NCBI GenBank assembly: GCA_027483705.1
Contig: JAIXTY010000020.1
Coordinates: 1 to 36,558, forward strand
DNA: 36,558 nt
Reading direction: 5' to 3'
Origin: Rubrivivax sp.
GTDB lineage: Bacteria; Pseudomonadota; Gammaproteobacteria; Burkholderiales; Burkholderiaceae_C
The notes beneath the pieces are model-generated. The model was given only the letters and a program-made list of their open reading frames with translations, was not told the origin of the DNA and made no database searches. This document shows positions 1 through 8,167 of the stretch, in pieces. Both the position numbers and the translations under genes were made by a program. How positions within the stretch are numbered: position 1 is the first letter of the stretch; the number at the start of each line of letters is the position of its first letter.

Positions 1-255
1 CCAGCGCGTCGGCTCGGGGGCTGTCAGGACCGCGCTTGCGCCCGGTGCCCGGCGGGGTGCCGCAGGGCCTTGCCGGCTTGCGCCGGCGCCTCGCAGAGCA
101 CCCTTCTCGGGAACCACGGCCTGACTCGTCTCTGTTGCTCTGATCCTCACCTCGCGGTGGACAGCCGTTAGCTGCTACGCCGCCCTGTGCAGTCCGGACC
201 TTCCTCCAGTGCCAGGTTTCCCTGATCGCACCAGCGGCGGTCTGGTCGGCTTCAC
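1..255 (-). ncRNA. rnpB: RNase P RNA (class A), 5' part, cut by window start
   Basis: Read on the minus strand, positions 207-191 give GGAGGAAGGTCCGGACT followed by CACAGGGC, the conserved 5' core (CR I region) of bacterial class A RNase P RNA. Positions 135-125 give ACAGAGACGAG, the next hallmark block. The RNA is the catalytic subunit that trims 5' leaders from tRNA precursors. The 5' end is estimated near 255 (GTGAAGCCGACC...), where helix P1 would start. The 3' half, including the partner strand of P1, lies beyond the window. A GACAAT element about ten bases upstream of the estimated start could be the -10 box; no clear -35 box is seen. One oddity is that the usual GGAAAGTCC reads GGAAGGTCC here. 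Identification is by recall of the consensus, not by a covariance model. Confidence 0.88.
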
Positions 256-273
256 GGGGGCATTGTCCCACCC

Positions 274-3237
274 TCAGGCGCTGGGGGTGGCCGTGGCGGC
301 GAGCCGCTGGGCCTCGGCCAGGGCCTGTTCGGCGGCCAGGGCGAGCAGGCTGTCCGACGTGGGCGTGGCGTCGGCCGGGGCGGTGTGGCGCTGCCCCGCC
401 AGCAGCGCGCGCAATTGATCGCGCAACTCGGCCTGCAGCGCGGCCGAGGCCTCGAGGGCCTGCCACAGCCGCAGCGCCTCGTCGGACCGCCCGGCATGGT
501 CGGCGAGCCAGTGGCCGTACAGCACCAGCGCCTCGGCCCGGTTGGCGGCGTCGTCGCTGGCGATGCCGATGCGCAAGGCCCCGGCCACGTGCTGCAGCGC
601 CTGCGCACCGTCGCGCCGGTCAAGGGCGATGCGGGCGCGCAGCTGCGCCGCACCGGCGCGCACCGGCGCCTCGGCGTCGCCGCCGGCGTGCGCCTCGAGC
701 AGATCGAGCGTCTGCTCGGCGCTCGCCGTGCGCCCGGTGGCGTGGTGCAGCAACGCCAGGCCGATGAGTGCAAACGGGCGCTGGCTGTCGAGCCCGTGCT
801 CGTGCGTGAGCCGCAGGCACTCCAGCGCCGCGGCCTCGCTTTCGCCAAAGCGGCCGTCCCGGCGCAGCCAGTTGGCCAGGTTGTTCAGGCCGTTGCAGAC
901 GCTCGACCAGTTTTCCGCGGCCCGGTTGAGCGCCAGCACATGACGCAGCCGCGCCTGCGCGGCCTCGTAGTGGCCCAGGGCGTTTTCGACGAGCGAGAGG
1001 TTGCCGCTGAACGTGGCTTCGCCGCGCGCGTCGCCGTCGTCGATGGCCGACTGCAGCGCCTGCTCGAAGACCGCTCGGGCATCGTCCAGCCGCAGCGCCA
1101 TCCAGCGGCTGAGGCCCAGCACATTGGCGGCGCGCCGAGCCACGTGGCGCTGCCCCGTGGCGCTGGCCAGCTGCTGGGCCTGCAGGGCCACGGCCTCGGC
1201 AGCGTCGTAGTCGCTGGCGCGGTACAGCAGCGTCGCGCGGGCGGCCTGGATGGGCGCCAGCACCGCGGCTTCGGCCGGCAGCGTGGCGTCCAGCGCCTCC
1301 AGGGCCCGGGCGAGCTGGCGTTCGCCGGCACGGTGTTCGCCCTTGGCGTCGTGCCAGGCCAGCAGCGCGGCGGCCAGAGCCTGCATCGACGCCCTCGCGC
1401 CGGTCTCCAGCGCCAGGGGCCAGGCGTGGACCACGTCGTCGATGCACGAAACCACGGCCACCGCCTCGAACAGGATCAGGCCGCCCTCGCTGCGGCGCGG
1501 CCCCAGAAGGCCGTCGACGGCGTCCAGGTAGCGGGCGATCGCCTCGCGCCGCTGGGCCGGCGCTGCGGCCAGCCGGCCCGCCGCGAAGCCGCGCACCAGC
1601 GCATGCAGGCGCAACCGCTCGGGCACGCCGTCTTCGAGTTCCACCAGGCACTGCGCCACGAGTGCCTCGACCTCGGCCGCGGCGCAGGCCGCAACGGCCA
1701 CCGCCGAGCGCATGTCGAACGAGCCCGGAAACAGGCTCAGCGCTCCCAGCACCTGCTGCTGCGCCGCGGGAAGGCGCTGCCAGGTGGCCGCCAGCCAGCC
1801 GTGCAGCGCGCCGCCCAGACCGCCCGCGGCATCGCGCGGATGGCGTTGCAGTTCGGCAGCCACGGCCGGTGGCGCCAGCCAGCGGCTCCACGAGGCCGCC
1901 AGCTTCAGCGCCAGCGGCAGGCCGCCGCACAGCCGGGCGATGGTCTCGGCATCGTCGGCCCGCTGGGCCCACGCGTGGCTCGGCCGGATGCGCTGCGCCT
2001 CGCGCAGGAAGAGGCGCGCGGCATCGCTGGCGCCACCGTCGGCCGCACGCACCAGCGACAGGCCCTGCAGACGGTGCAGGTGCTCGCCCGGCACGCCCAG
2101 CGGCGCGCGCGACGCACACAGCACGCGCAGCCCCGGGCAGCCGGTGGCCAGGTGGCGCAGCAGCGGCGACAGCGCCGGGTCCTGCTCGCCCGGGTCCAGG
2201 CCGTCGAGCAGCACCAGGCCCTGCAGCGTGGCCAGCCGCTGCAGGAGCTGCGCGGTGTCGTCGCGCGGGCCGGGCGCCGAGCCCAGGCCGGCCGCCAGCG
2301 CCTCGGCCAGCGCCGGCACCGTGCTGCTGCTGTTGAGCTCGGCACGGACCGCGCGCAGCGCCGGGTCGGCGTGGCGCGCCTGGGCCAGCCAGGCGCGCAG
2401 CAGCGACGACTTGCCTGCACCCGGCAGCCCGACCACCGTGACCCAGCGCTGCCGCGCCAGCGTGTGCGCCAGCCGCGCCAGCGCGTCGTGCACGCCCAGA
2501 AGCGCGGCCTCGGCCTGCGGCCCCGGCGCCGCCAGCGCGGCCGTGGTGTCTTCGATCCGGCGCAGGCTGGCCTCGAGCTCGTCGGGGCTCAGCTCGTCGG
2601 CCGCCGCCCGCCGGAACGCGCCGATGACGTCCTGGGCCTGCTCCGGCCGCCCGGCCGCCGACAGCCGCGCCGCCAGCAGCGAGGCCGCGTCGGCGTCGGC
2701 GGGGTAGGCTGCCACGAAGCGCCCGAGGGGCCCGTCGATGGCGGCGCCCTGGCGCGCCGCCTCCAGCAGGCACTTGCGCCAGGCACGCCGCAGGGCCTCG
2801 CGCTCGATCTCCAGCCACTCGGCCAGCGCCGGGTAGCTGCTGAACTGCAGGCCGTCGAGCAAGGGCCCGGCCGGCCGTTCACTGGCCGCGGCCCAGTCAC
2901 CGGCCGCCAGGTGCTGGCGGAAGTCGTCGAGGTCCGATGGGATGTCCAGGCGCAGCCGGCGGCGTTCGGCCTGCAGCGCATCGTGCACGCCCCACTGCTG
3001 CAGCAGGGCGCCCAGGCGGTTCAGCGCGACGCGCAGGTTGTGCTGCGCGCGTTCGGTGGCGGCATCCGGCCACAGGAAGGCCGCCACCGACTCGCGCGCC
3101 ACCCAGCCGCCCCGGGCGGCGAGGTACAGGCCCAGGTAGGCCGGCGCCGTTTCGGGGAACTCGTGCCGGCCGCCCGGCACCACCAGGCCGGGCGGGCCGA
3201 ACAGCACCAGCCGGTGGGGAGACGCTGCCTTCATCAC
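274..3237 (-). CDS. AfsR/SARP-like STAND ATPase regulator with TPR repeats
   Basis: A 987-residue protein with the layout of AfsR-type regulators. An N-terminal winged-helix and BTAD-like helical region spans roughly residues 1-230 (RAQHNLRVALNRLG and neighbouring helices). An NTPase domain follows, with Walker A GLPGAGKSS at 270-278 and Walker B LVLLDGLD at 341-348. A long alpha-helical C-terminal half (about 600-960) carries TPR-like repeats. By family knowledge such proteins are signal-responsive STAND switches that bind DNA through the N-terminus; the target and ligand cannot be read from sequence. It starts at GTG 3237, and the next codon is an ATG at 3234 that is an equally good start. 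It ends 18 bases before the estimated rnpB 5' end and points the same way. The small ORF and lipoprotein genes diverge from it and are candidate targets by position only. Confidence 0.85.
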   Translation of the reverse strand: MMKAASPHRLVLFGPPGLVVPGGRHEFPETAPAYLGLYLAARGGWVARESVAAFLWPDAATERAQHNLRVALNRLGALLQQWGVHDALQAERRRLRLDIPSDLDDFRQHLAAGDWAAASERPAGPLLDGLQFSSYPALAEWLEIEREALRRAWRKCLLEAARQGAAIDGPLGRFVAAYPADADAASLLAARLSAAGRPEQAQDVIGAFRRAAADELSPDELEASLRRIEDTTAALAAPGPQAEAALLGVHDALARLAHTLARQRWVTVVGLPGAGKSSLLRAWLAQARHADPALRAVRAELNSSSTVPALAEALAAGLGSAPGPRDDTAQLLQRLATLQGLVLLDGLDPGEQDPALSPLLRHLATGCPGLRVLCASRAPLGVPGEHLHRLQGLSLVRAADGGASDAARLFLREAQRIRPSHAWAQRADDAETIARLCGGLPLALKLAASWSRWLAPPAVAAELQRHPRDAAGGLGGALHGWLAATWQRLPAAQQQVLGALSLFPGSFDMRSAVAVAACAAAEVEALVAQCLVELEDGVPERLRLHALVRGFAAGRLAAAPAQRREAIARYLDAVDGLLGPRRSEGGLILFEAVAVVSCIDDVVHAWPLALETGARASMQALAAALLAWHDAKGEHRAGERQLARALEALDATLPAEAAVLAPIQAARATLLYRASDYDAAEAVALQAQQLASATGQRHVARRAANVLGLSRWMALRLDDARAVFEQALQSAIDDGDARGEATFSGNLSLVENALGHYEAAQARLRHVLALNRAAENWSSVCNGLNNLANWLRRDGRFGESEAAALECLRLTHEHGLDSQRPFALIGLALLHHATGRTASAEQTLDLLEAHAGGDAEAPVRAGAAQLRARIALDRRDGAQALQHVAGALRIGIASDDAANRAEALVLYGHWLADHAGRSDEALRLWQALEASAALQAELRDQLRALLAGQRHTAPADATPTSDSLLALAAEQALAEAQRLAATATPSA

Positions 3238-3363
3238 GTGCCGCCATCCCTTCTGCGCATCGCCGTCGCTGGAGATCGATCGTAGGCAAGGCCGGTGGGT
3301 CTGTCATGGCGGCGCCGGCGCGGCAGAGACGGAGCAGAGACGGCGCGGACCCAGCATCACGCC

Positions 3364-3561
3364 ATGCCCGGCAAGCACAACCCCCGCGAGGCCCAGGCCG
3401 TCCACAGCTACCTGCTGAGGGTGGTGGAGAACCGCGTCGTCACGGTGACGCAGGTCTACGAACTGCACGACATCACCTCGGGCGCCTGCCGCCGGTTCGA
3501 GTCGCTGCAGGCGCTGCAGCGCTTCCTGGCGCGCCGCGTCACCGCGCCCGGTGGCGGCTGA
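3364..3561 (+). CDS. small hypothetical protein, 65 aa
   Basis: I do not recognise this family. The reading frame from ATG 3364 encodes 65 residues starting MPGKHNPREAQ. It has a central stretch (RVVENRVVTVTQVYELHD) of beta-strand character and a predicted helix (SLQALQRFLARRV) before a Gly-rich end. There is no signal peptide or membrane segment, so it is probably cytosolic. Third positions are strongly G/C like the genuine genes around it. No convincing Shine-Dalgarno precedes the ATG, and an in-frame start further upstream at 3295 would give 88 residues with an Arg-rich, less protein-like N-terminus, so the shorter form is preferred. It lies 80 bases before the lipoprotein gene and diverges from the AfsR-like gene. 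Confidence 0.5.
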   Translation: MPGKHNPREAQAVHSYLLRVVENRVVTVTQVYELHDITSGACRRFESLQALQRFLARRVTAPGGG

Positions 3562-3641
3562 GACGGAACGGATACCGCGCCTGGACACAGTCGCGGCACG
3601 CCCCGGGGATCGGCCACGGGGCCCCACACCAGGAGGTCTCC

Positions 3642-4169
3642 ATGAACCGCTCTTGCAACCCCGCGTTCCTGCTGTCCCGCTCACGAGTGGCCGTCGCCGG
3701 CTGTGTCGTCGGGCTCCTCTCGGCCTGCGGCGGCGACGATCCAGCCGGCGTGCAGGCGCCCACCGTCGCCACCGCCCCCGCAACGGCTGCCGCCGCCCGG
3801 GTGACGACGAGCCTCGCCGAGCCCCTGGCGCCCCTGGTGGCCGACGACGGCTCGCTGATGCCGGCCAGCCCGCGCAGCGTGCCCCAGGACCGCGCGGCGC
3901 GCACGCGCGCCGGCCGCTACGCCTCGCCGGCACAGGCCGAGCAGATGGAGCAGGCGCTGGGCCAAGACGTGCTGTCGGTGAACATCGGCTGTTGCGGCAT
4001 CGAGGCGGCCGATCTCGCGGTGGCCATCGCCCAGGGCCTGCAGGCTGCCCACGACCTGCCTCGCACGGCCCCGGTGCTGGTGCGCGGCGCCGACCTGCGC
4101 CTGGCCGCCGCGGTGGCCAACCGGCTGTCGGACGAGGGCTACACGCAGGTGTGGCTGGTCACACGCTGA
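3642..4169 (+). CDS. predicted lipoprotein, function unknown
   Basis: A 175-residue protein. The N-terminus is a lipoprotein signal: Arg-containing n-region, hydrophobic run VAVAGCVVGLL and lipobox LSAC with the acylated cysteine at residue 29. The mature part begins with a low-complexity Ala/Thr/Pro linker (about 32-60), typical of a tether. The C-terminal part (about 110-175) has a compact alpha/beta look (VLSVNIGCCGIEAADLAV, then VLVRGADLRLAAAVANRL and a final QVWLVTR strand). It faintly recalls a rhodanese or flavodoxin-like half domain, but no family can be asserted. A strong ribosome-binding site, AGGAGGT, sits five bases before ATG 3642. It converges on cydB, with 40 bases between the two stops. 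The CC pair at residues 118-119 could bind metal or be redox active; this is speculation. Confidence 0.72.
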   Translation: MNRSCNPAFLLSRSRVAVAGCVVGLLSACGGDDPAGVQAPTVATAPATAAAARVTTSLAEPLAPLVADDGSLMPASPRSVPQDRAARTRAGRYASPAQAEQMEQALGQDVLSVNIGCCGIEAADLAVAIAQGLQAAHDLPRTAPVLVRGADLRLAAAVANRLSDEGYTQVWLVTR

Positions 4170-4209
4170 GCGGCACTGCCGAGCGCGGGCGGGCGACGCC
4201 GCGCCCGCC

Positions 4210-5211
4210 TCAGGCGTAGCTCAGCTCGCGCACCTTGCCGGCGAACACGCGGTAGCTGAACACCGTGTAGCCCGCGATGGCCGGCACGGTGATGGCGCAG
4301 CCGATGGCGATGACGGCCAGCGAGCTGGTGGCACTGGCCGCTTGCCACACCGTGAGGCGGTCCATGACGACGTACGGGAACAGGCTGTAGGCCAGGCCGA
4401 TGGCGCCGAACACGAACACCGCCACCACGGCCACGAAGGGCAGCCAGCACAGGCGGCCCAGCACCTGCTTCGAGTTGAGCATGGCGCGCGCCGCCAGCAG
4501 CGCCGCCAGCGTCACCAGCGGAATCGGCAGCAGCGCGATGAACTCCGGCATGCTGAACCAGCGCTCGCGCACCGTGCTGCTCACCACCGGCGTCACCACC
4601 GACACCAGCCCCATGCCCAGCACCACCGGCGGCCAGGCGCGCTTGGCCCAGCGCACGGCCAGTTCCTGCAGCGGGCCCTCGGTCTTCATCACCAGCCAGC
4701 AGGCGCCCAGCAGCACGTAGGCCGCCGGCAGCAGCAGCGCGATGGCCGCGGCAAAGAGCTGCGCCATCCAGCCCTCGGCAAAGCCCGTGATGTAGCGGCC
4801 CAGCATCCAACCCTGTGAGAGCGCCGCGATGCCGCTGCCGGCGAAGAACGCGAAGTTCCAAAGCGGCTTCCACTCGTCCTGCGCCTTGACGCGGAAGTCG
4901 AAGGCCACGCCGCGCAGCACCAGGCCCACCAGCATCAGCGCCACCGGCAGGTACAGCGCCGTCAGCACCAGGCCGTGCGCCTTGGGGAAGGCGATCAGCA
5001 GGATGCCCACGCCGAGCACCAGCCAGGTCTCGTTGGCATCCCAGAAAGGGCCGATGCTGGCGATCATGGTGTCGCGCTGCGGGGGCGTGGCACGGTGCAG
5101 CAGCAGGCCCACGCCGAGGTCGTAGCCGTCCAGCACCACGTAGGCCAGCATGGCCACGCCCATGAGCCCGAGGAACACCACCGGCAGCGCGGTGGACCAG
5201 TCGATGCTCAT
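4210..5211 (-). CDS. cydB: cytochrome bd ubiquinol oxidase subunit II
   Basis: A 333-residue multi-spanning membrane protein of the CydB family. It opens with VFLGLMGVAMLAYVVLDGYDLGVG, and the DGYDLGVG signature of subunit II is intact. PFWDANETWLVLG, the second hallmark, follows near residues 51-63. About eight or nine hydrophobic spans are visible. With CydA it forms the inner-membrane quinol oxidase that reduces O2 to water without pumping protons and is typically used at low oxygen or under stress. ATG 5211 overlaps the cydA stop by four bases (ATGA), which indicates translational coupling. No small third subunit gene (cydX) fits in the 40 bases after its stop. Cyanide-insensitive CioB is an alternative name for this short-Q-loop subtype. 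Confidence 0.95.
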   Translation of the reverse strand: MSIDWSTALPVVFLGLMGVAMLAYVVLDGYDLGVGLLLHRATPPQRDTMIASIGPFWDANETWLVLGVGILLIAFPKAHGLVLTALYLPVALMLVGLVLRGVAFDFRVKAQDEWKPLWNFAFFAGSGIAALSQGWMLGRYITGFAEGWMAQLFAAAIALLLPAAYVLLGACWLVMKTEGPLQELAVRWAKRAWPPVVLGMGLVSVVTPVVSSTVRERWFSMPEFIALLPIPLVTLAALLAARAMLNSKQVLGRLCWLPFVAVVAVFVFGAIGLAYSLFPYVVMDRLTVWQAASATSSLAVIAIGCAITVPAIAGYTVFSYRVFAGKVRELSYA

Positions 5212-6569
5212 GCCACCACCCCCGGCGTGCCCGGCTGCGCCGCACCTGCGGGGCCTTCGGGCATGGGCACCGGCTTCTCGGCCATGTGCTTGACCACGCT
5301 GACGTAGGCCACCAGCAGCGCCAGGTACACGGTGAGGTAGAGGGCCAGCGTCAGCGCGATGTGCGAGCCCGGCACGCTGGAGGCCACCTCGTCGACGCGC
5401 AGCAGCCCCTGCACGATCCAGGGCTGACGGCCGACTTCCGTGACATACCAGCCCGCCACCGTGGCCGTCCAGCCGCTGAAGGCCATCAGCGCCAGGCCGC
5501 CCAGCACCGGCCGCGGCAGCGCCGCGCCGTCCCAGCCGCGCCGGCGCAGCAGCCACAGGCCGCCCCAGCTGGCCAGCAGCATCAGCATGCCGGTGCCGAC
5601 CATGATGCGGAAGGCGAAGAACACCGGCGCCACCGGCGGGTGCGCGCCCTTGAACTCGTCGAGGCCCTGGATCTCGCCGTCGGGATCGTGCTTCAGGATC
5701 AGCGAGGCGCCCTTGGGGATGCCGATCTCGAAGTGGTTGGTGCGCTGTTCGGCATCGGGCACGGCAAACAGCAGCAGCGGCGCGCCGCGCTCGGTCTGCC
5801 ACACCCCTTCCATCGCCGCCACCTTGGCCGGCTGGTGCTGCAGGGTGTTGAGGCCGTGGAAGTCACCGGCCAGGATCTGCAGCGGGATCAGCACCGCGCC
5901 CACCGTGAGCCCGAAGCGCAGCGCCTTGGGCGTGCTGGCGTTGGCCTTGCCCTTGAGCAGTTGCCAGGCGCTGACGCCCGCCACCAGGAAGGCCATCGTC
6001 AGCCCGCTGGCCAGCAGCATGTGCACCAGGCGGTACGGGAAGCTGGGGTTGAACACCACCTCCAGCCAGCTGGTGACGAAGAACTCGCCGTTGCGGATCT
6101 CCACGCCGGCCGGCGTGTGCATCCACGAGTTCAGCGCCAGGATCCAGAACGCGCTCATCGTGGTGCCGAAGGCCACGAGCGCCGTGGCGATGAGGTGCAC
6201 GCGCTCGCTCACCTTGCCGTGGCCGAAAAGCATGATGCCCAGGAAGGTGGCCTCGAGGAAAAACGCCGTCAGCACTTCGTAGCCCAGCAGCGGCCCGGCG
6301 ACGTTGCCCACGCGCTCCATGAAGCCCGGCCAGTTGGTGCCGAACTGGAAGCTCATCACGATGCCGCTGACCACGCCGAGCGCGAAGCTGAGCGCGAACA
6401 CCTTGGTCCAGAAGCGGTAGGCCATCAGCCAGCCATCGTCGCGCGTCTTCAGCCAGCGCAGGCGGAAGAACAGCAGCGCCCAGCCGAGCGCGATCGTGAT
6501 CGTGGGGAACAGGATGTGGAACGTGATGTTCGCCGCGAACTGGATGCGGGCGAGCACGAGGGCGTCCAT
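5208..6569 (-). CDS. cydA: cytochrome bd ubiquinol oxidase subunit I (short Q-loop, CIO type)
   Basis: A 453-residue haem-bearing subunit, shorter than E. coli CydA (about 520), because the Q-loop lacks the C-terminal insertion. Conserved residues are in place: His18 (haem ligand equivalent to E. coli H19), Glu98 and Glu106 (proton channel and haem d region), His183 (H186 equivalent), Met323 in FRIMVG (haem b558 ligand) and GRQPW at 380-384. It oxidises ubiquinol at the periplasmic side and reduces O2. The gene starts 20 bases after the regulator stop and overlaps cydB by four bases, so regulator-cydA-cydB reads as one operon. No cydDC assembly transporter is visible in the window. The short Q-loop places it with the cyanide-insensitive oxidases (CioA); that is family knowledge, not proof of insensitivity. 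Confidence 0.95.
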   Translation of the reverse strand: MDALVLARIQFAANITFHILFPTITIALGWALLFFRLRWLKTRDDGWLMAYRFWTKVFALSFALGVVSGIVMSFQFGTNWPGFMERVGNVAGPLLGYEVLTAFFLEATFLGIMLFGHGKVSERVHLIATALVAFGTTMSAFWILALNSWMHTPAGVEIRNGEFFVTSWLEVVFNPSFPYRLVHMLLASGLTMAFLVAGVSAWQLLKGKANASTPKALRFGLTVGAVLIPLQILAGDFHGLNTLQHQPAKVAAMEGVWQTERGAPLLLFAVPDAEQRTNHFEIGIPKGASLILKHDPDGEIQGLDEFKGAHPPVAPVFFAFRIMVGTGMLMLLASWGGLWLLRRRGWDGAALPRPVLGGLALMAFSGWTATVAGWYVTEVGRQPWIVQGLLRVDEVASSVPGSHIALTLALYLTVYLALLVAYVSVVKHMAEKPVPMPEGPAGAAQPGTPGVVA

Positions 6570-6589
6570 GGTCTGGGCCTTTCGCGAGT

Positions 6590-7153
6590 TCAGCTGCGGC
6601 CGCCGGGCACGAGCTTGATCTTGTCTTTGAGTTCGAGCAGGCGCTGCACCTTGGCGCCCATCTTCATCAGTTGCGCCAGCGTGGCCGCATCCAGGCGCTG
6701 GACGTCGTCGAACCAGCTCGTCATCAGCTCGATCAGGTCGTGCATGCCTTTCATGCGCGCCTGGGCGAAGCGGTCTTCGGGGGTCGTAGCTTCGTCGAGC
6801 AGCGCGTTGCGCAGCATCGTCAAGGTCGGTTCAATCTCGCGGCGGCGGCGTTCTTCGGCCAGCGTGCGGAATACTTCCCAGGCGTCGGCGGGGGCCTCGA
6901 AGTACTCGCGCCGGTCGCCAGCCAGATGCCGCAGGTGCACCAGCCGCCAGGCCTGAAGCTCCTTCAGGCCCATGCTCACGTTGCTGCGGCTGAACTCCAG
7001 CGACTCGGCGATCTCGTCGGCATTCAGCGGCCGCGACGACACGTAGATGAGCGCGTAGATCTGCCCGACCGTGCGGTTGATGCCCCAGCGGCTGCCCATC
7101 TCGCCGAAATGCGACACGAAGCTGCGGACCAGGGGTGTGAGGGCGGAAGACAT
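6590..7153 (-). CDS. GbsR/MarR-type transcriptional regulator
   Basis: A 187-residue protein starting MSSALTPLVRSFVSHFGEMG. It has a winged helix-turn-helix at about residues 43-85 (ADEIAESLEFSRSNVSMGLKEL, then the wing LAGDRREYFEAP) and a helical C-terminal dimerisation region. This is the GbsR-like branch of the MarR superfamily. ATG 7153 is chosen because the family fold begins there; upstream in-frame codons run into the promoter and operator DNA. It is the first gene of a regulator-cydA-cydB operon with a 20-base gap, so control of cytochrome bd synthesis and of its own gene is the likely job. Paired TGAA-N2-TTCA dyads 35-62 bases upstream are the probable binding site. The inducing signal is unknown. 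Confidence 0.88.
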   Translation of the reverse strand: MSSALTPLVRSFVSHFGEMGSRWGINRTVGQIYALIYVSSRPLNADEIAESLEFSRSNVSMGLKELQAWRLVHLRHLAGDRREYFEAPADAWEVFRTLAEERRRREIEPTLTMLRNALLDEATTPEDRFAQARMKGMHDLIELMTSWFDDVQRLDAATLAQLMKMGAKVQRLLELKDKIKLVPGGRS

Positions 7154-7187
7154 GCTTGGCAGCGTTTTCGGCAACCGCAACGATGAC

Positions 7188-7215
7188 TGAACTTTCAGTA
7201 TTTCGTGAAACTTCA
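7188..7215. promoter_or_regulatory. paired TGAA-N2-TTCA operator in divergent promoter region
   Basis: TGAACTTTCA at 7188-7197 and TGAAACTTCA at 7206-7215 are each perfect TGAA/TTCA dyads with a two-base spacer, and their centres are 18 bp apart. They lie between the GbsR-like regulator (start 7153, minus) and the DUF924 gene (start 7270, plus). The A/T-rich patch stands out from its GC-rich surroundings. Two dyads spaced by nearly two helical turns fit two dimers of a winged-helix regulator bound on one face. I infer that the adjacent regulator binds here. Confidence 0.55.
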
Positions 7216-7269
7216 GGAATTGACCCTGCGGCGGGCATGGCAGCATCCGGCCCCCACCCCGAGGCCGCC

Positions 7270-7809
7270 ATGGACGCATCCGACATCCTCCGCTTCTGGT
7301 TCGACGAGATCGAGCCCGCCCAGTGGTGGCGCGCCGATCCAGCCTTCGACGCCCAGGTGCGGGCGCGCTTCGGCACCGTGCTCGCCGCGGCCACGGCCGG
7401 CGAGCTGCACGCGTGGCGCGCCACGCCGGCCGGCCGGCTGGCCGAGGTCATCGTGCTCGACCAGTTCTCGCGCAACATCCACCGCGGCACGCCGGCGGCC
7501 TTTGCGGCCGACTCGATGGCGCTGGCCCTGGCGCAGGAGGCCGTGGCCGGCGGCCACGACCAGGCCTTGCCGGTGCCGCAGCGGGCCTTCCTGTACATGC
7601 CCTACATGCACAGCGAGTCGCGCGCCATCCACGACATCGCCGAGCAGCTGTTCGCGACGCCGGGCCTGGAGACGAACCGCGATTCCGGCCTGCGCCACCG
7701 CGCCATCATCGAGCGCTTCGGGCGCTACCCGCACCGCAATGCGGTACTGGGGCGCGAGTCCACGGCGGAGGAGATCGAGTTCCTCAGGCAGCCGGGGTCC
7801 AGCTTCTAG
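7270..7809 (+). CDS. DUF924 family protein
   Basis: A 179-residue protein of the DUF924 family (TPR-like all-helical fold). It begins with the typical ILRFWF-DE block and contains VIVLDQFSRNIHRGTPAAFAAD (around 62-83), LYMPYMHSE and the closing GRYPHRNAVLGRESTAEE, all conserved in the family. The biochemical role of DUF924 proteins is not established as far as I know; several are loosely annotated in membrane or stress contexts. ATG 7270 is preferred over upstream in-frame ATGs because the family starts only a few residues before the ILRFWF motif. It is a single gene, divergent from the cyd regulator across the paired dyads and followed by a long repeat-bearing non-coding stretch. Confidence 0.88.
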   Translation: MDASDILRFWFDEIEPAQWWRADPAFDAQVRARFGTVLAAATAGELHAWRATPAGRLAEVIVLDQFSRNIHRGTPAAFAADSMALALAQEAVAGGHDQALPVPQRAFLYMPYMHSESRAIHDIAEQLFATPGLETNRDSGLRHRAIIERFGRYPHRNAVLGRESTAEEIEFLRQPGSSF

Positions 7810-7876
7810 GATTGGCTTGTCGTTTCTGGAGTCGACGCTTGGCTGACGGTCTGTGTGGCAGTCGATGCTTCGCACG

Positions 7877-8118
7877 GCAAAGGGCTGCACGGGCGGGGGC
7901 TGTGGCGTGAATTGAAGCGGTCGGCCCTTCGGGCCGACTCCCCTGCGATGCTCGGGTCCAGGGCCCCGCCGCAAAACTCGCTACGCGGGCTTTGCCCGCT
8001 GCGCTCGGACAGTTGCGGCGAGTCAGTTCACGAAGCGCGCTGCGCGCGCGGCCCTGAACCCTGCGCTTCTCGGCGCTTCAAAGGTCACGCCACAGCCCCC
8101 GCCCGCACAGCCCTTTGC
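7877..8118 (+). repeat. structured inverted-repeat element, copy 1
   Basis: Non-coding element bounded by complementary 34-base ends, 7877-7910 and 8085-8118 (32 of 34 pair); the pairing extends inward through ATTGAAGCG/CGCTTCAAA. Inside are a hairpin GTCGGCCC-TTC-GGGCCGAC (7920-7938), a stem between 7954-7964 and 8051-8061 (GGGTCCAGGGC with GCCCTGAACCC), a GCGGGC-TTT-GCCCGC hairpin at 7985-7999, and an ACTCGC/GCGAGT pairing. The core 7919-8079 is homologous, in inverted orientation, to the core of copy 2. No ORF with gene-like character is present. The gene-free stretch 7810-8437 consists essentially of these two copies plus short linkers in which I see nothing else. Confidence 0.8.
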
Positions 8119-8167
8119 AACCAGCCGGGTGGCGTTCGAAGTGTTGGCACGCCCATGTGGTGGTTGA

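Noticed and set aside
385..3285. A 966-codon open frame on the plus strand opposite the AfsR-like gene
   Set aside because: It is the antisense of a gene with Walker motifs and TPRs. Its own translation is rich in Arg/Gln/His with no domain logic, so it is a shadow.
4170..4209. A cydX-like small ORF after cydB
   Set aside because: The gap is only 40 bases and bounded by the convergent lipoprotein gene; no start codon with a membrane-spanning frame is present.
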